Notes: generated by a model not told the origin, from the sequence alone. A DNA stretch of 64,000 nucleotides from Atriophallophorus winterbourni (GCA_013407085.1 JACCGJ010023304.1:1-64000); one strand, 5' to 3'; shown: positions 10,147 to 23,650, numbered from the stretch's first letter. Made by a program: numbers and translations.

Positions 10147-13100
10147 CGCAACCCAAGCTCAACTACTTACTTACTTTTACTTTTGTGCGGCTGGCTCCAC
10201 GAGTGGTTTAGCCGGCTTCATTGATGTCTCGGATCGCACCAGCCCACGCACGTCGATCGGAGGCGAGATCGTTGCAGATCGTGATCCAGTCTCGTTCCCA
10301 CCTGCGAACTCCGTAGACGGTACGCAGACCCAGGGTGTCTACATCCTCTTTCACAGTTGACAGCCAGGTTTTCACTTGACCACCTTGCCGCCGACGCCAG
10401 GTGCGAACGGGTTTGGGGTCGAGGACGAGTTTTGGAAGTGCTGTGTCTGTCTTTCGGAGGACGTGGCCAAACCATTGCAGCCTTCGCCGTTGTATGTGAG
10501 CGGAAAGTGGAGATAGTCCGCTGCAACGCTCTCGTACGGCTGCGTTAGATACTCGGTCAGTATATCGGATGCCCAAGATTACCCTAAGGCACCAATGGTC
10601 GAACACTTCTAATGTGCGTACATCCTGTGACCTTAAAGGCCATGTCTCGCATCCATAAAGCAGTACAGGGCGGATCGCTGCTTGATAAACACGCGTCTTA
10701 GTTTTTAGGCTGATCCCGGGCTTGCGCCAAAGGGTGCCTTTCAACTGCAAAAACGCATTACGAGCACGATCGACCCTTAACTTCACTTCATCTTTCGCCT
10801 GACCATTGGGCAATATACTTGAGCCGAGGTATTTAAAGACTGGAACGTATTCGATCGGACAACCCTGGACGCGAAGTGGCTGGATGCCTGGTGTGTCGGA
10901 ATAAAAAAATGCCTTGGTCTTAGCCGCGTTTATCTCAAGACCGACTTTCGCGGCAGTGGCACTAATGCGGTCTAAAACGCTTTGCAGCATTTCGGTATTG
11001 TCGCCCAGAACGACTATATCGTCAGCGTAGTCAAGGTCGGAAATCCATAGATCCGTTGAAATTTGCACCCCTTGATACCCTGTTAACGCCTGGTTCATTA
11101 TCCAGTCTACGACATAGTTAAACATAACCGGCGATAACGGACAACCTTGCCTGACTCCTGTGTGCAAGTTAAATTCACGCGATTCTTCACCGTAGACACG
11201 AACCCGTGCCCTTGTAGAGCTGTAATAGGCTCTGATTAGGTTGACGAGCTTTAATGGAACCCCATCCGATAGCATGATGTCCCATAAACAACCACGGTCT
11301 ACGGAGTCGAAGGCGGCGCGGAAGTCAATAAAGCAAGCTATCGTTTGCTGTTGATACCGTGCACGGTGCTCGAGGATCCTGCGCAAAGTAAATATTTGAT
11401 CTACGCAACCCATCCCAGGGCGAAATCCACCTTGGTTAACTCTGGTGCGCAGATTTCTTTCGGCGGAGAACCGATTAAGCAGGAGCGTTGCAAACACTTT
11501 AGCAGCGGTGTCGATTAGACTTATTCCGCGGTAATTGGAGCACACAGATTTATCTCCACGTTTCGGCAGTGGTAGAATGATAGACATCCCCCAGTCTGAT
11601 GGGAAAACTTCCGTCTCCCAGATCGAACAAAACAGCCGATGTAGCGGAGATAATAATACGTCGGCACAGGCTTTAATAAGTTCAACGGAAATTCCGTCCT
11701 CACCTGGCGATTTACCATTCTGCATTCGTCGTAAAACACTTGATATCTCGTATTCTGATGGTGCCTCGCAGTTGACCGGGTATTCACAGCTATTTATCGG
11801 GGAAGTGAATACTGCATTGATAGATGACGGGCGGTTCAGTAGCTGACTGAAGTGCTCAACCCACCTATCTATCTTTTGATGAAGGTCAAATATCATCTGT
11901 CCTGACGAATCTCGAAGGTTCGTACAAAAACCACAGCTTCCAGATGCTCTGCGAATCAGGCGAAACAGTCGTCCAAAGTCTCCTATACTTGCTGCGGCTT
12001 CCATTTCGGATGCGGTTTCTGCCCAATATAGCTGACGATCCTTGCGGGCTGATCGTGTAGCAGCTCTCCTAAGGAGGCGGTAATCAGATGCACCATGCAT
12101 TCGGGCGTCTCTTGCCCGGGCAGAGAGCTCGATGGTGTTCTGAGAAATCCAATCTCGTCGGCGACGAGAGGCCGTGCCTAGGGTTTTTAGTGCTGCAGTC
12201 TGAGTAGCGGTCTTCAGTCTGGACCACTGTTGTTCGACTGATGCATCACTCCCATCCAACCGCTCAGCGATATCGTCAATGAGCTTCTTACGTTGGGCCG
12301 GGTTTCCTAAGGCTTCCAAGTTTAAGCGCTTCCTAGGAGTTTTCCTTTGGCGGTTTAGCAGGCGAAGTCGGAGCTTTGCGCGAACAAGTGTGTGATCGGT
12401 GCCTGCTGCGTTCCCTGTTTCGGCTCCACGATAGGACCTACAGTCGAGCACCGAAGACATCCAACGTGCGCGAATTAGAACATAATCGATCTGGTTCGCC
12501 GTTCTACCATCGTTCGAGTACCATGTGACCAAGTGTTTTTTTTAGGGTGCTGGAATTTAGTGTTACAGACGCATAGGTGATTGTAGGCCGCAAACTCGAT
12601 CAGTCGATCGCCATTCGCGCAGCGCTGCCCTAGGCCAAATTTTCCCAGGATTCGGTTTGTTGCGGAATCTGCTGATCCTGTACGAGCGTTCCAGTCACCA
12701 GCCACAACCAGTACGTCGTTTCCAGCAACTCTATCGACTACGGATTAAAGTTGGTTATAAAAATCGTCTTTTGTAGTTTGGTCGGCTGATAGGGTTGGGG
12801 CATACACCGAAACGACTGTTATATTCAAAGGGTGACCCCTCAGCCGGACCACCGCAATTCTCGGGGATACAGGCATCCATGACATGAGTGCTTGTTTAGC
12901 ATGGTCGCTGAGCGCTATCGCTACTCCATGCTGACCAGATCCATCTTCGGGCCCACTATAAAAAAGCCAATAATTACGATCGACTCCGGGGACCTTGATC
13001 GATTTGGATCCGTGTCCGGGAAGGCGGACCTCGGAAAGACAAGCAACATCTACTTGGTAGTCCAATAAAGAGCGCATCGTGATTGCTTGACTACCAACGT

Positions 13101-13770
13101 CACGCAGTGTCCGTACGTTCCAACATCCCAGATAAAAGACCTTACGGATATTTATGGCCCCAGCTAGCTTACTTTTCACCCTAGCCGCTGGGAGAGCCAA
13201 GGGCGCGTCGCGTCTCGGGAACGCCGTAGCAGAGAGCTGAGATATACGTTGAGACATCGTCATGAAGTTTCTTGGGGATAGTGTACAAGTGATGTCCCCA
13301 GCACGACTCGGTGTTTGTTCGAGTACACATCTCTAGCCTTTGCACAGCCAAGTGCAACCTACAAGGCAGCAGGGAGCTGGCAGATAAACGCGCTGTGCGC
13401 CAGTTATCTACCTACGGGGCTTCTCTCCGGATTTTTCCTCGGGGTTTTCTCCCGAAGCCTTTTCCGCAATCGGGTAACCCACAAGGCAATGGGGGTTTGG
13501 ATTCAGGGTTTTCCTTTCCCTAGATGGATTGCCGATAGCTGACGAGCTCCATCTGCCTGGAGCTAACTGGTTTTATGGCGCCAGTCACCCGCCTTCGCCC
13601 CTTCTCCTGTCAGTAATAGCAGTTCCGCCGGGCTTGTGAAAGCCACTCGTGCAGGCCAGGAGTTGTACTTGGTTGTCAGAGGCTATTTAGACGCACGCCA
13701 CGTGGGAGCATTTTATAGATAGTGGGTGGCTCATTCCTACTACCACCCCCGGCTGTGACAACATTTGGAA
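10147..13770 (-). mobile_element. Nearly full-length RTE/SR2-like non-LTR retrotransposon
   Basis: On the minus strand it reads 5' to 3': a GC-rich leader (about 13770-13264), an apurinic-type endonuclease, a reverse transcriptase and a 3' end in short tandem agtaagtaag repeats (10147-10175). Tail repeats and a single endonuclease-RT ORF are typical of the RTE clade, and the RT reads like trematode SR2-type elements (from memory, not searched). It is clearly richer in GC than its surroundings. It is inactivated by one stop and one frameshift in the endonuclease. Confidence 0.85.
10208..13263 (-). pseudogene. Endonuclease-reverse transcriptase of the RTE-like LINE (one stop, one frameshift)
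   Basis: The protein runs from about 13263 to 10208. Endonuclease landmarks: LGCWNVRTL, CLSEVRLPG (catalytic Glu), VVSVYAPT, VVAGDWNARTG and AGTDHTLVR. RT landmarks: NYRGISLIDTAAKVF, motif A CFIDFRAAFDSVDR, motif B GVRQGCPLSPVMFN, motif C LDYADDIVVLG and the C-terminal YGCETWPLRSQDVRTLEVFD. An in-frame stop lies near 12742. Near 12535 a frame change falls at a T homopolymer run. The RT half is an uninterrupted 774-codon frame, so decay is recent or partly a sequencing artefact. The product would nick target DNA and copy its own RNA. Confidence 0.88.
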
Positions 13771-13999
13771 CCGGAGTACAAATAATTCACTTGTATTACA
13801 TAGTAATTTTGAATGCATCGCACAAAATACCAATAAGTCAAATATAGTGCACTGTTTTTTGAGATCAAATTATTTGAAATGAACGCGGGATGAGATGGTC
13901 AAAGAGATGGATCGCCACGAACAAGTGTAAGTTCACTTGGGTATGCTGCGTTCGTTTGTTCGTGACCGGTTTCATTTTTCATTAATCATTATGAGCTCA
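13771..13999. other. No gene seen between two LINE copies
   Basis: AT-rich spacer. I see no exon or repeat of note. Confidence 0.4.
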
Positions 14000-14560
14000 T
14001 GAGTGGTAGCAGTGGTTCTTTGACAAGCCATTCTTGCCCATTCGGGCGGACCGTTTGCAGATTGACTACTCGCAAGCGTGAATGTGCAATGGTTCTCAGC
14101 TGCATGCTAAAACACCCTGTATTATCACTGCCATTGTTGTCGTATATCGGTCTAGGCCTGGGCAAGCTGACTGTATCTTAGCCTGCTTCGGGCAGATAGA
14201 GCTCGTTAGCCCGGGATGGCATTTTATCTAGGGGAAGGAAAACACTGATTTTTAACCTCGGCTGCCTTGCGGGATACCCGATCCCGGGAAAGGCTTCGGG
14301 AGAAAACCCTGAGGAAAAATCTGGAGCAGAGTCTCGTAAACGGTTAGTTGGTGCACACCACCTTATTCTGGCAACTCTCTGCTGCCTTGCAGGTCGCACT
14401 TGGTTGTGCAAAGGCTAGAAAAGCTGATTCGAACAAACGCCAAGTGGTGCTGGGGATGCCGCTTTGAACCCAAATTCCTAAGACTCTTTAAAAACGTCGA
14501 CTCATCCTCCAGTAGGAGATAGTCGCACAAAAGTAAAAGTAAAGTAAGTGCATCATTTGA
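14000..14560 (+). mobile_element. Non-autonomous derivative of the RTE-like LINE: 5' leader joined to 3' tail
   Basis: From about 14180 to 14460 the plus strand matches the leader of the 10.1-13.8 kb element, which lies on the other strand (shared words: aaaggcttcgggagaaaaccc, gaggaaaaatc, ctgccttgcaggt, gtgctgggga). At 14520-14550 it then carries that element's 3' end (gtcgcacaaaagtaaaagtaa). The entire endonuclease-RT coding region is missing. It looks like a deletion derivative or LINE-derived SINE that kept the ends needed for transcription and retrotransposition. The boundary before 14180 is approximate. Confidence 0.7.
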
Positions 14561-14579
14561 TCTCAATCTCGCCTGTCTT

Positions 14580-14975
14580 TCTTAACAAGCTCTGTGCCCT
14601 GAAGTTCTCGTCTACTCGCTACTTTATAAGTAGCTGAAGGGACTAAACTAAGCCCCAAATGATCCAACGGCGTATTGCAGCGAGGGTTATTACACCCCAA
14701 ATCCGAAACGCTAAAATCTCACCGGAAGCACAGGACCGGTTTCGAGGTTTTTGCCTCTCATCAGCTATGCGTATCCGCTGGACTCTTCGCGTGCTCTGTG
14801 CCCACCTTGTCGTGTGCAGTTCTTCGACAGCTTAGGATTGGCCAGGTGAATGCAATGTGTAATCCCCATCTTTGTTCGTACTGACACCATTGGTCTGACG
14901 ATGCCTCAGTGTCTGTAGCGAAAAGCTATCAATATAATGCTGTAACCGATTCATTACAAAATTCCATTTTTTCAT
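14580..14975 (+). repeat. SINE-like dispersed repeat
   Basis: The right part (accattggtctgacgatgcctcag, then aaccgattcatta) recurs at 55465-55560 inside the 483 bp insertion with a clear target duplication, so it is a mobile short repeat. Its head is not clearly tRNA-like to my reading. Confidence 0.55.
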
Positions 14976-15721
14976 GAATCTGGTTCCCACATGGGTCACA
15001 AACCTTTTCATATATGTGTATTGTTGTTGTCATTATCCATTCTACACTCCTGGCGAGGAATTGGGGTCTGCACGTTTTTCCCAAACGTACTTAACGTACT
15101 CGGTTCTCCGAGCTCAGCGAAAGGTTCGGCGGTGGTGTCTGAGGGTGTGGTGGGTTTTCGACTGACAAGCGTTCTCCTTATAAAAAGCCACAAAAATCCA
15201 ATGATGACACCACGACGCGGCGGATGTGACTCGCCGCTTCAAAAGTCACTGCCCCTTGTCCTATCCAAGGACATTGTATGGTGCACGGGCAAAAACTGCA
15301 GTCACCAAACTATCAACGGGGTTATCGGGCTCCGAACTGGAAATTTCCAGAACCGCTTCGTCGGTCACCGGCCACCGAAAAGTGCGAACGTCTCTCGCTC
15401 CACAGCCTTGTGGGTAAAACCATCGCGCTAAAGGCTCGGGGTGGGACCCCCTAAACGAAATCTCCCCTACTTCGGTGTAGGCAACCGGGTAGTATCATGC
15501 CTACGTTCAACGACGACGACAATGACAGCGCCGCATGTTATCACTACGAATACTACCTTCGAAAGCTATTCTCCAGAATCCACTTCGTAAACACACATCA
15601 TCCCCTCACCCTTTCTCCCTGATGCACTTCGGACCATCAATGCTGGACGCATTCCGTCGCAGCCAACTGTCCTTAGACAGGTGTCGATACCCAACGCTCT
15701 CCCCGACCGCGCGTCCCAATT

Positions 15722-18540
15722 AGGCTTGCATCGTTCAATGTCCGCACCCTGCAACAACCAGAACAACAGCTTGGACTAGCCCGCTCACTAGAGCCACTAG
15801 GTATCGATATATGTAGCCTACCGGAAACGCTTCTTCGCGACACCGATTCGGTATTGCAACTGAGTTCTCCTATGCCTCGTGGGAGTATGTTCTACTTACG
15901 TGTGTCCAGTGATCCCGTTGCTTCCTCAGCCGGCCTAGCAGGTGTTGGGATTATTCTAAGCCAGAAAGCGGAAACCTCCCTCATAGATTGGATACCCGTT
16001 AATAGCAGACTATGCGCAGCGAGATTTCAGGGTTACAGCAGAGTAAACAAGCATAGCGACCAGGAAAGTAACTTATTCGTGATCTCGGCTTACGCACCCA
16101 CGAACTGTGGGCAGATGAGTTGAAGGACGAATTCTACGAAGAACTTCGTTGTCTCTTAACAAATGCACGCAGAGGCGATATAGTAGTGCTGGCCGGCGAT
16201 CTCCATGCCCGAGTTGGATGTATAGCCCACTCCGAGCGCTTTCTTGGAGGGAAGTATGGAATGTCAGATGACCGTACAGAAAATGGAGAGAGATTGTTGT
16301 CCATCTGTGACGACCACCGCCTCTTTCTCGTCTCCACAAATTTTAGACATTCCAAGTGCCAACAAGCTACCTGGCGATCGCCATCACAACGTACTTGGGC
16401 GCAGCTTGATCACATCGCGATGAGCTACAGGTGGCGAGGTAGTGTCAAAAACTGCAGATCATACTGGAGCACCAGTGTAGATTCTGACCACGCTTTAGTT
16501 TGCTCAACAATCAACCTTCATTTCGGAGGCAAACCCAAACAAAAGCGTCCCCAACTAGACACAAACGCTTTATCGCTGCCTGAGACAAAAGCCAGATTTA
16601 GGGATACCCTATCGGTTTCCCTTTCCAAAGATCGGCCGGTCGAGCTGGATCGTCATTGACACTACTTCAAGCAAGCACTCTATGACTCTGCTACGAAATG
16701 CTGCAAAGTCACTCGCCAACCGTCACACCGCTGGGTCTCTGCTGAGTCCTTCATGCTACTTGAACAGCGCCGTGCCATACCGAGTGGTTTAGAGTATGAG
16801 GACGATCGAAAGTGTCTTAGACTCCTAATCAAAGATAGTTTGAGACGTGACCGTGAGTCTTGGTGGAAAGAACGCGCCTCGGAGATGGAAAGAGCGTCAG
16901 CCATGAGCAACATGAGGAGACTTTACCAATTGATTCGTGTCTGTGGCCCTAAGCCGCAAGGTCTGAGTGAAACCATCCTCGAGGATGATGGCTCGCGCAC
17001 AACGAGCCTTCACAGACGTTTAGAAAGATGGAGAGAATATTTCTCTCAGCAGTTTAATCAGCACCGTCCCTCAGACACCGCCGACATCCCTCAATCCACT
17101 TTGCAGTGGTCCGTGTCGCTAGCCCCGCCCAGTGTCGAAGAAATACGAAGAGAGATCCAACTACTAAAGCGACACAAGGCGCCGGGCCCCGACGAGCTCC
17201 ACCCGGTATTCTTCAAGGAAGGAGGCGAGGCAGTCGTAGCAGAACTGCGCGAGCTGTTCTCAAAGGTTTGGGTGGATGAGAGGGTACCTGCCTCCTGGGG
17301 TGAATCGCTAGTAATACCAGTCCATAAAAAAGGAGCGCGGAACGAATGCTGCAACTATCGCGGAATTTCGCTTATTCCAGTGGTAGCTATGATATTGGTC
17401 GCCATCCTCCTTCGACGACTTACCCCGATTCCTGAGGGCACTTCTTGCGAATAGCAAGCTGGCTTCCGACCAGGGCGCGTATGTGTAGACCAGATATCCG
17501 TTCTGCGACAGTTGCTAGAAACCCGTCACCTGTATCAGCATCCTACTATTGTGGTGTTCCTGGATATCAGAGCCGCATTTGACTCGGTTAACAGATCCGC
17601 CCTATGGAACTGCTTATTTCACAATGGAATCCCATCGAAGTACGTCGCTATCCTAAAGGACCTATACGCACGCTCGATAGGGAGGGTAAGGGCGTACGAT
17701 ATCCTTTCAATGCCATTTAGCATCACAACGGGTGTAAAACAAGGCTGTCCAATCTCCCCGTTCTTGTACAATTTCGCCATCGAGGACGTCCTCCGGAGTG
17801 CTCTCAGTAGTTTCTCCACGGGTGGCGTTGAGCTCCTTTCAGGTGAGCGGATTATGGACCTGGACTATGCTGATGATATTGCCTTATTGGGCGAAGACCC
17901 AACATTTATCCAACAAGCTTTGGATATGATGGCAATGGAGGCATCTAAGTACGGGCTGTTCTTCTCGCCAAGCAAGAGTAAAGTGCTCCTTCAGGACTGG
18001 TCTGGTGAACTGCCCAATTTTGCTATAAATGATCTGATTCTCGATCATGTTGAGCAGTTCAAATACCTAGGAAGTCTGGTGGTTGCTGGGGGTCGGATAG
18101 AGAAGGAAATCACGTCCAGAATTGCTAAGGCCAGACTAGCATTCGCTCAACTTAAGTGCCTCTGAAAGAGACGTGATTTAAGCTTGGGAATTAAAGGGCG
18201 GATATATTCCACCTCGGTAAGAACACTATTGCTATACGGGAGTGAATGTTGGACAGTTCGCTCAGAAGATGTTAGGAGGCTTGAGTTTATCGACCAACGT
18301 TGTTTGCGTGGGATTGCTCACGTACGGTGGCAACACCACGTTTGCAATTCTGAGGTCAGGCGCCGCGTCTTAGGAAGCAACGGCACTGGTGTTCAGACAG
18401 CCATTAACCGACGTCGCCTCCGCTGGTTGGGGCACGTCCTGCGCATGAGACCCGAACGGTTACCACGCCGAGCGCTTTATGCGTCAGCTGGTACAGACTA
18501 GAAAAAAGTGGCTGGCAGTCAGCCACTAACATGAAAGAGT
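15722..18540 (+). pseudogene. Endonuclease-reverse transcriptase of second RTE/SR2-like LINE, broken
   Basis: Endonuclease starts near 15722 (ASFNVRTLQ, SLPETLL, VISAYAPT), shifts frame near 16105, then continues VVLAGDLHARVG and SDHALVCS. The usual GD-x-N of this endonuclease family is GDLH here, so a catalytic Asn is replaced. RT lies at 16753-18165: YRGISLIPV, then a stop near 17452, motif A FLDIRAAFDSVNR, motif B GVKQGCPISPFLYN, motif C LDYADDIALLG. A stop at about 18163 precedes the C-terminal piece (LLYGSECWTVRSEDVRRLEF) at 18184-18501. The C-terminus is disturbed by a minisatellite. Confidence 0.85.
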
Positions 18541-18574
18541 GGCTTGAAAAGGCTCACTCCTGGTCTAGCTAGGG

Positions 18575-18632
18575 TTGGATGGGGTGCATTGTGCATGGAT
18601 GGGGTGCATGGTGCCTGGATGGGGTGCATGAG
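18575..18632 (+). repeat. Minisatellite, about 21-bp unit, in LINE C-terminal coding region
   Basis: Three imperfect copies of a unit containing ggatggggtgcatg lie between the RT C-terminal region and the 3' end of the LINE. It is probably replication slippage within the element. Confidence 0.75.
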
Positions 18633-18911
18633 AAGGGAAGAGTGTGTGGCTCCACACATTGGCAACGATGGCAATGAACCGACATCAATGGAAAGAGTGC
18701 ATCATCTCTATTACTCCCTGACATTCTTCTGTTTGAAAACATTATCAAAAAAATTCAAAAAATGATGTGTGTAAATGGACAAAAAAATTTACCCACTGTT
18801 CCCCTCTCACTGTTTATTTTCTCGCTGTTTCTACCTGAATTGTACCCCCCCTTATCGCTTTGTACATCTCATTGTTTATGTTTAACGGCACCATATCGTT
18901 ATCAGATTGTG

Positions 18912-18914
<3 letters not shown>

Positions 18915-18942
<28 letters not shown>

Positions 18943-18954
18943 CTATATATATAA
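18915..18954. repeat. (TA)n microsatellite
   Basis: A TA dinucleotide run with one C interruption, just beyond the 3' end of the LINE. Confidence 0.95.
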
Positions 18955-19259
18955 ACCGCGACTTCAAACAGTGCCTCAGCATCACCGAAACGATATGAGC
19001 ACCTTGTGCACACCCCGGTCACCAAATTACAAAGCTGATGAACACCTACCTTGAAACGCACATTCCTAACCAGTGCTATGCCAGATTTCGACAGACATTT
19101 TTTGAGATTACACCGGAAAAATATACCTGGTGACGTCAGAATAAACACATTTTAGGCAGTCTCGGAAACACAAGCTGAAGCATCGCGTGCAATGACACTC
19201 ATAATCCGTCTCAAAACAACACAAAGGTCCTACTATCAGGTTGTCGGAACAATAGACAC

Positions 19260-21760
19260 AATTTACATATCATGACTGCAAACAAAACCAGTGCTATCTG
19301 TTTATACACGAATGCGCAGTTTCCGGAATAAACTCATTTTAGTAATCAGTTTTCTGCTGATAATATCGCTCTAACCGTGACATCGTTTCTTGATCAGGTG
19401 AATGGTTCCAACCTGATCCGCCTTCGTCGAGATCGCTCCACAACAGATAGTTGAGTAGCCATGAGCGTTTTCAGTGTTCATTGGTTTCTGACAAACGATT
19501 TGACCTGGATAATAGATTATGGTGTAGTTTGCGACTATAGTCGTGAGAGGACTGCATCCTTGGAGTACATTATCACTAACCAACCTCATCTGACTCCTAC
19601 TTCGAAATGCTGCTAGAAATAAAGAGTAATAATGGAAATATGAGCGGCACAACTATTTAAAATGTGAGATTTTTTTTACTTCCGCAGCTTTGCCTTAAAC
19701 GTTAGCAATCACATCAATCACTTGTGTGAAAATACTGCTAGCAGATGAACATCACTCCTATTTAAAACAATGCAAAATCCGGCAGATATGTCCGATCAAT
19801 CTTCAATCCTACATTTGATTCTAACAACCAAAGCAACAGCATTCCAATCAGTGCGTTAGCAAAGTTCTCCTTTGTTAAGTGACCACCTGATATTGATCTT
19901 CGAATTCACTTGTAGCGCGATGATGGCTTCTAATGGTGCTAAACTCGTCAACAGGGTGGATTGCTTTGGCCTTTATAAAGCCCACAGTAAGATGGCTGAA
20001 AGGCGCATCGATCAAACATCTCAGCTGCACTTGAAAGTGGATAGACATGCGGAATTTGACATGGGTTACAAACAGAATCACGCAAACCGACGTATCCTTG
20101 GAACGTTTTCAAAATTTTCGAAACAAGGTGACGCCTATCTCTGCGACAACAAAATTATCATTGGATGAGAATAGACCAGATGGAACGACATCTTAAGAAA
20201 CTCTACAAGATCGTAAAAAAACTGAATAAGGTTAAACCAGCAGATTGTCCCATTCCGACAGCGGAAAAATTGGTAAATCATTTCTGGGAAACAACTGATT
20301 ACCAAGCAACATTTTCTGCTTAAGTATTTTGTCCGAAATATGTGAGTTTGCTAACAACATACCGGATTTCGTAAAGGTGAAATGCTAAAGGAATGTGGAT
20401 GTGAATCTTGCGGTTGTGCGAAAACGGTTTTTGCAAGCAAAGTCTTTAAAATCTCCTAGGAAGACGGAACAACGACATATATTTGGAATTCATGTGATCT
20501 AGAAATTTGCGGTTCAGTATATGATTTATTTGAACACACTTATTACGAGGGACGTACAAGATGACTGGAAATCTGTAGTAATTACACCAATCTACAAAAG
20601 ATGCAGTCGTTCGGATCCGGCTAATAAGCGCCCTGCGAGGCTCTTTTTATTGATTTCTAAAGTATTCGAACGCTTGATGTGTGCTTTCGTATCAGGCACC
20701 TAGAGAGGAATGACGTTCTTTCTCAGACACAACATAGATTTCGAAAACCGATCATGCTTGTCTAACTTGCTCCGACTCTAAAAGATTTGACGGAAGCATT
20801 TGGCAATGGAGGTTGCGTACATGCATGATACTGGAATAATTTTAAAGCTTTTAACCGATGTGACCATTCCTCACAATGTAAATCAGCAGGAATTATTATC
20901 ACCGAAACTCAAATTCCTTGCTTCACAAGTCAGCTGTCTAGATGCATATTGAAAGTTAAAATAAAAGACAACAATTCCTAAACTATTCAAGCTACGAGCT
21001 TTGTCTTCCAATACTGTTCTTATCCTTTATGAATAATCTACAGCAATTGATACGATGTAAACTTGTTCTTGTCGCCGAGCACATACAATTTGGATGAAGG
21101 TGAACTCTGTTGACGATTGCCCATTTTTACAAGCACTAGTAAATAGTCTGCACAAGTTGTCAATTTAAAACAAGCTGCTAATCAACTTCCTCGAGAGCAA
21201 AATTTTGAAATTTCGGAAAAACCTCCGTTTCTCATAAGTACTTATCAGTCACACGATTGATTGTACCGTATCGCCGAAAGATTTCGGTATCTGGGTGTGG
21301 GTAAATTCTAAATACAGCGTGCAGTACGAGGCCTTCTGTAAGCGTGTAGGCAGTTAATACAAAAGTACACCCAGTTGTGGATTGTACACCACAAGCTTGG
21401 ACTTCAAAGATGGATAAAGTCTTTTCGCTACTAGTGAAGTTTAATCACAAGGCAATGTAATTGGTTACTCTCTCTTATAATCTACCATTTGAGCAGCGAC
21501 TGACATAAATTGGATTGTACTTTCTCGAACGCAGGCACATCGGATCTGACCTAATGCTCTCATATCGAATAATCCATAGAGGGTTACAGCCGCAGGGACA
21601 ACTTTTCAAAATTCGTTCCAATCTCCGAGACCGCAGTCACAAGATACCCTTCAAATCCCCCATTCCTGATGAAAATATCGCCGTACCATTTTGCGCATTC
21701 AGTTCACTGTCATGGACAGTTTCCTCCTAAAATGAAATGATCTTCAAACAAAATTAGCAA
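19260..21760 (+). mobile_element. Highly decayed CR1-type LINE, plus strand
   Basis: At 19290 the frame reads AICLYTNAQ, the start of CR1 ORF2 (compare IYTNAQSLF in the intact copy at 36.9 kb). At 19890 LIFEFTCSA follows the endonuclease SDH region. At 20545-20690 the RT entry reads DDWKSVVITPIYKRCSRSDP and ISKVFERLM. Near 21400-21700 the C-terminal domain can be traced through many stops and frameshifts. The order is right, and it is much older than the minus-strand CR1 copies. ORF1 is not visible here. Confidence 0.75.
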
Positions 21761-23650
21761 TCTTTGGTTTTGAATAATACTGAGTTGTCCTCAGTTTGTC
21801 TAAATCCTATAATGATTCCTTCTTACACCACATACATGGAAAGACAAATTAACCAAGCATATATTTCCGGCCGAAATTTATTCCATCCATGTCACCATTT
21901 ACATTACATTTGCTCATCCTTGGATAACATTAAAGCAACGATTTTGTTTAACTTTTATTCGTATATTCTACGGTAATGCACAGCTTTTGCTTTCATCACC
22001 ATAAATCTTAAATTTTAAATCATGCGTTCTTGTGTTATCTCATGAGGTTGGCGCTTTTCATATTAGCGTGCCTAACGACAATAATATATAGCTGACGCCA
22101 ATGCTTCGACCGAAGAACCTTTCAAGATAGTTTATGCTGTTATATTATTTAAAAGATGGCGTTAGTGACTGAAAAACTAAACTATGTCCGCTGTTCTAAA
22201 AGAAATTGTCCATTTTCATTTGTCTTGTGAACTGCATCAAATTGCAAATTGAAATCAATCAATACTATCTCAAATGTTTTGATCGACACATTGTACGTAT
22301 TATTTTAAAACAATGATAAATGTCATTGGTTCTGCTACGTTTAGTAGGCTGCGTATCACAGATAAATGTACTACATACAGTCGATACTCATGGGAGTCTA
22401 TTATTTTTCAAAGCAGAGAAATCACTTTTCAGCATACCAGTGTCTGGACGCCACGTTATTTGCAAGGCAGCCTTCATAGGTAATTGATAATAACAGACTA
22501 TGTAATTATATTTCTGGTGTATAAGACGTCGACATTAAATCCGGGAAGCGTGAAAAGGATTCTTCAATTTTCAGATTTCGTTTCTCATCTTTTTCAGGTT
22601 TATTGGCACGGAAAATTGCAGTAATTTTTCGTTTGATTTCTGGTCTCCATGTGCACAATGTGGATAACAGACCCTGTCGAGGCTGCACCTTATTGATTCA
22701 GGTCGTCCAGCGTTCAGGCAGGCGGTACCCATTAAATGATATCTGATTATCTTGCCTACGTTCATAAGCAGCTCCAGGCACTAAGCTCTACACCAGTCAA
22801 TTCAGAACTTTTAACCGTCATTTGCTTCCGCTCGTGATATTCTCCACAGAACTGAAACAGTGTCCTCTCCATTAGGGCACTAAAGAAGAACTCACTTAAT
22901 GTAATAGCAGTTCAATTTAATTATTGGTTACTGTGTACTAAAACAGATTAAATCAAAATCCCATACACTATTCAGTCAATACATTTCAAACAAATGTGTT
23001 TTCAGCAGTCATTTTACCGCCCCTATACAGAAACCGATTTTGTTGCTTTTGAGGTCACTATGAGGTGACAGTGAGATCCGGTTGAATGAACTGTTATAAA
23101 TTATAAGTGGTAAAATTCTTGAATTCTGTGTTTGACTGCGTTCGAACATCAGCTTGCAGTAAGAAATCGGTTTTAGAATGTGAGTGCAGGGATGTGAGCT
23201 ATCTCATAATTTTCTTAATGAAATGGATCAATATTTTTTGACAATTATTCTTTTGATCAAAAATTCAAATCAACTTGATGAACAAATTAGAGGTTATATA
23301 AATTGCTCAACTCGAACCTCAACTTTCATCAGGATTAATTTTTCAACATCTGACGTTCAAAATTATTGTGAAATACAATGAATTTGATTGGTGATGCGAA
23401 ATTTCGTATACTTAACAGGTTTCACCTTATTCAAATTTGATCCAACTGAAGTCACAAGCGAAAGACCTGTCACTCCCGACCATCATTTAAATGAGACTGA
23501 GAAATACGTATGTTTATTTTAATGAGGTTGTATAATCGATTTTATTCTTTATGAGACATTATGCACAAACTTGTTAATTTTTTAATGATGTCATCATCAT
23601 TTAATAAATTCTAGCATATTTAGTTGATTGTTCGGGTACATCAGTCATGC
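21761..23650. other. No gene seen; intronic DNA
   Basis: Stops in all frames. A short segment near 22990-23080 (gacagtgagatccggtt) resembles the dispersed repeat at 58337-58530. No splice pair with an open frame was found. Confidence 0.4.

Larger units (their letters stand above)
14985..18770 (+). mobile_element. RTE/SR2-like non-LTR retrotransposon, second family
   Basis: A GC-rich leader (about 14985-15720) is followed by endonuclease and RT frames on the plus strand and a short tail ending near 18770. The protein differs clearly from the 10.1-13.8 kb element, so it is a separate lineage. Several frameshifts and stops show it is dead. Its higher GC stands out from flanking DNA. Confidence 0.85.

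Noticed and set aside
11535..11846. Plus-strand open frame inside the RTE-like LINE
   Set aside because: It is the antisense shadow of the reverse transcriptase.
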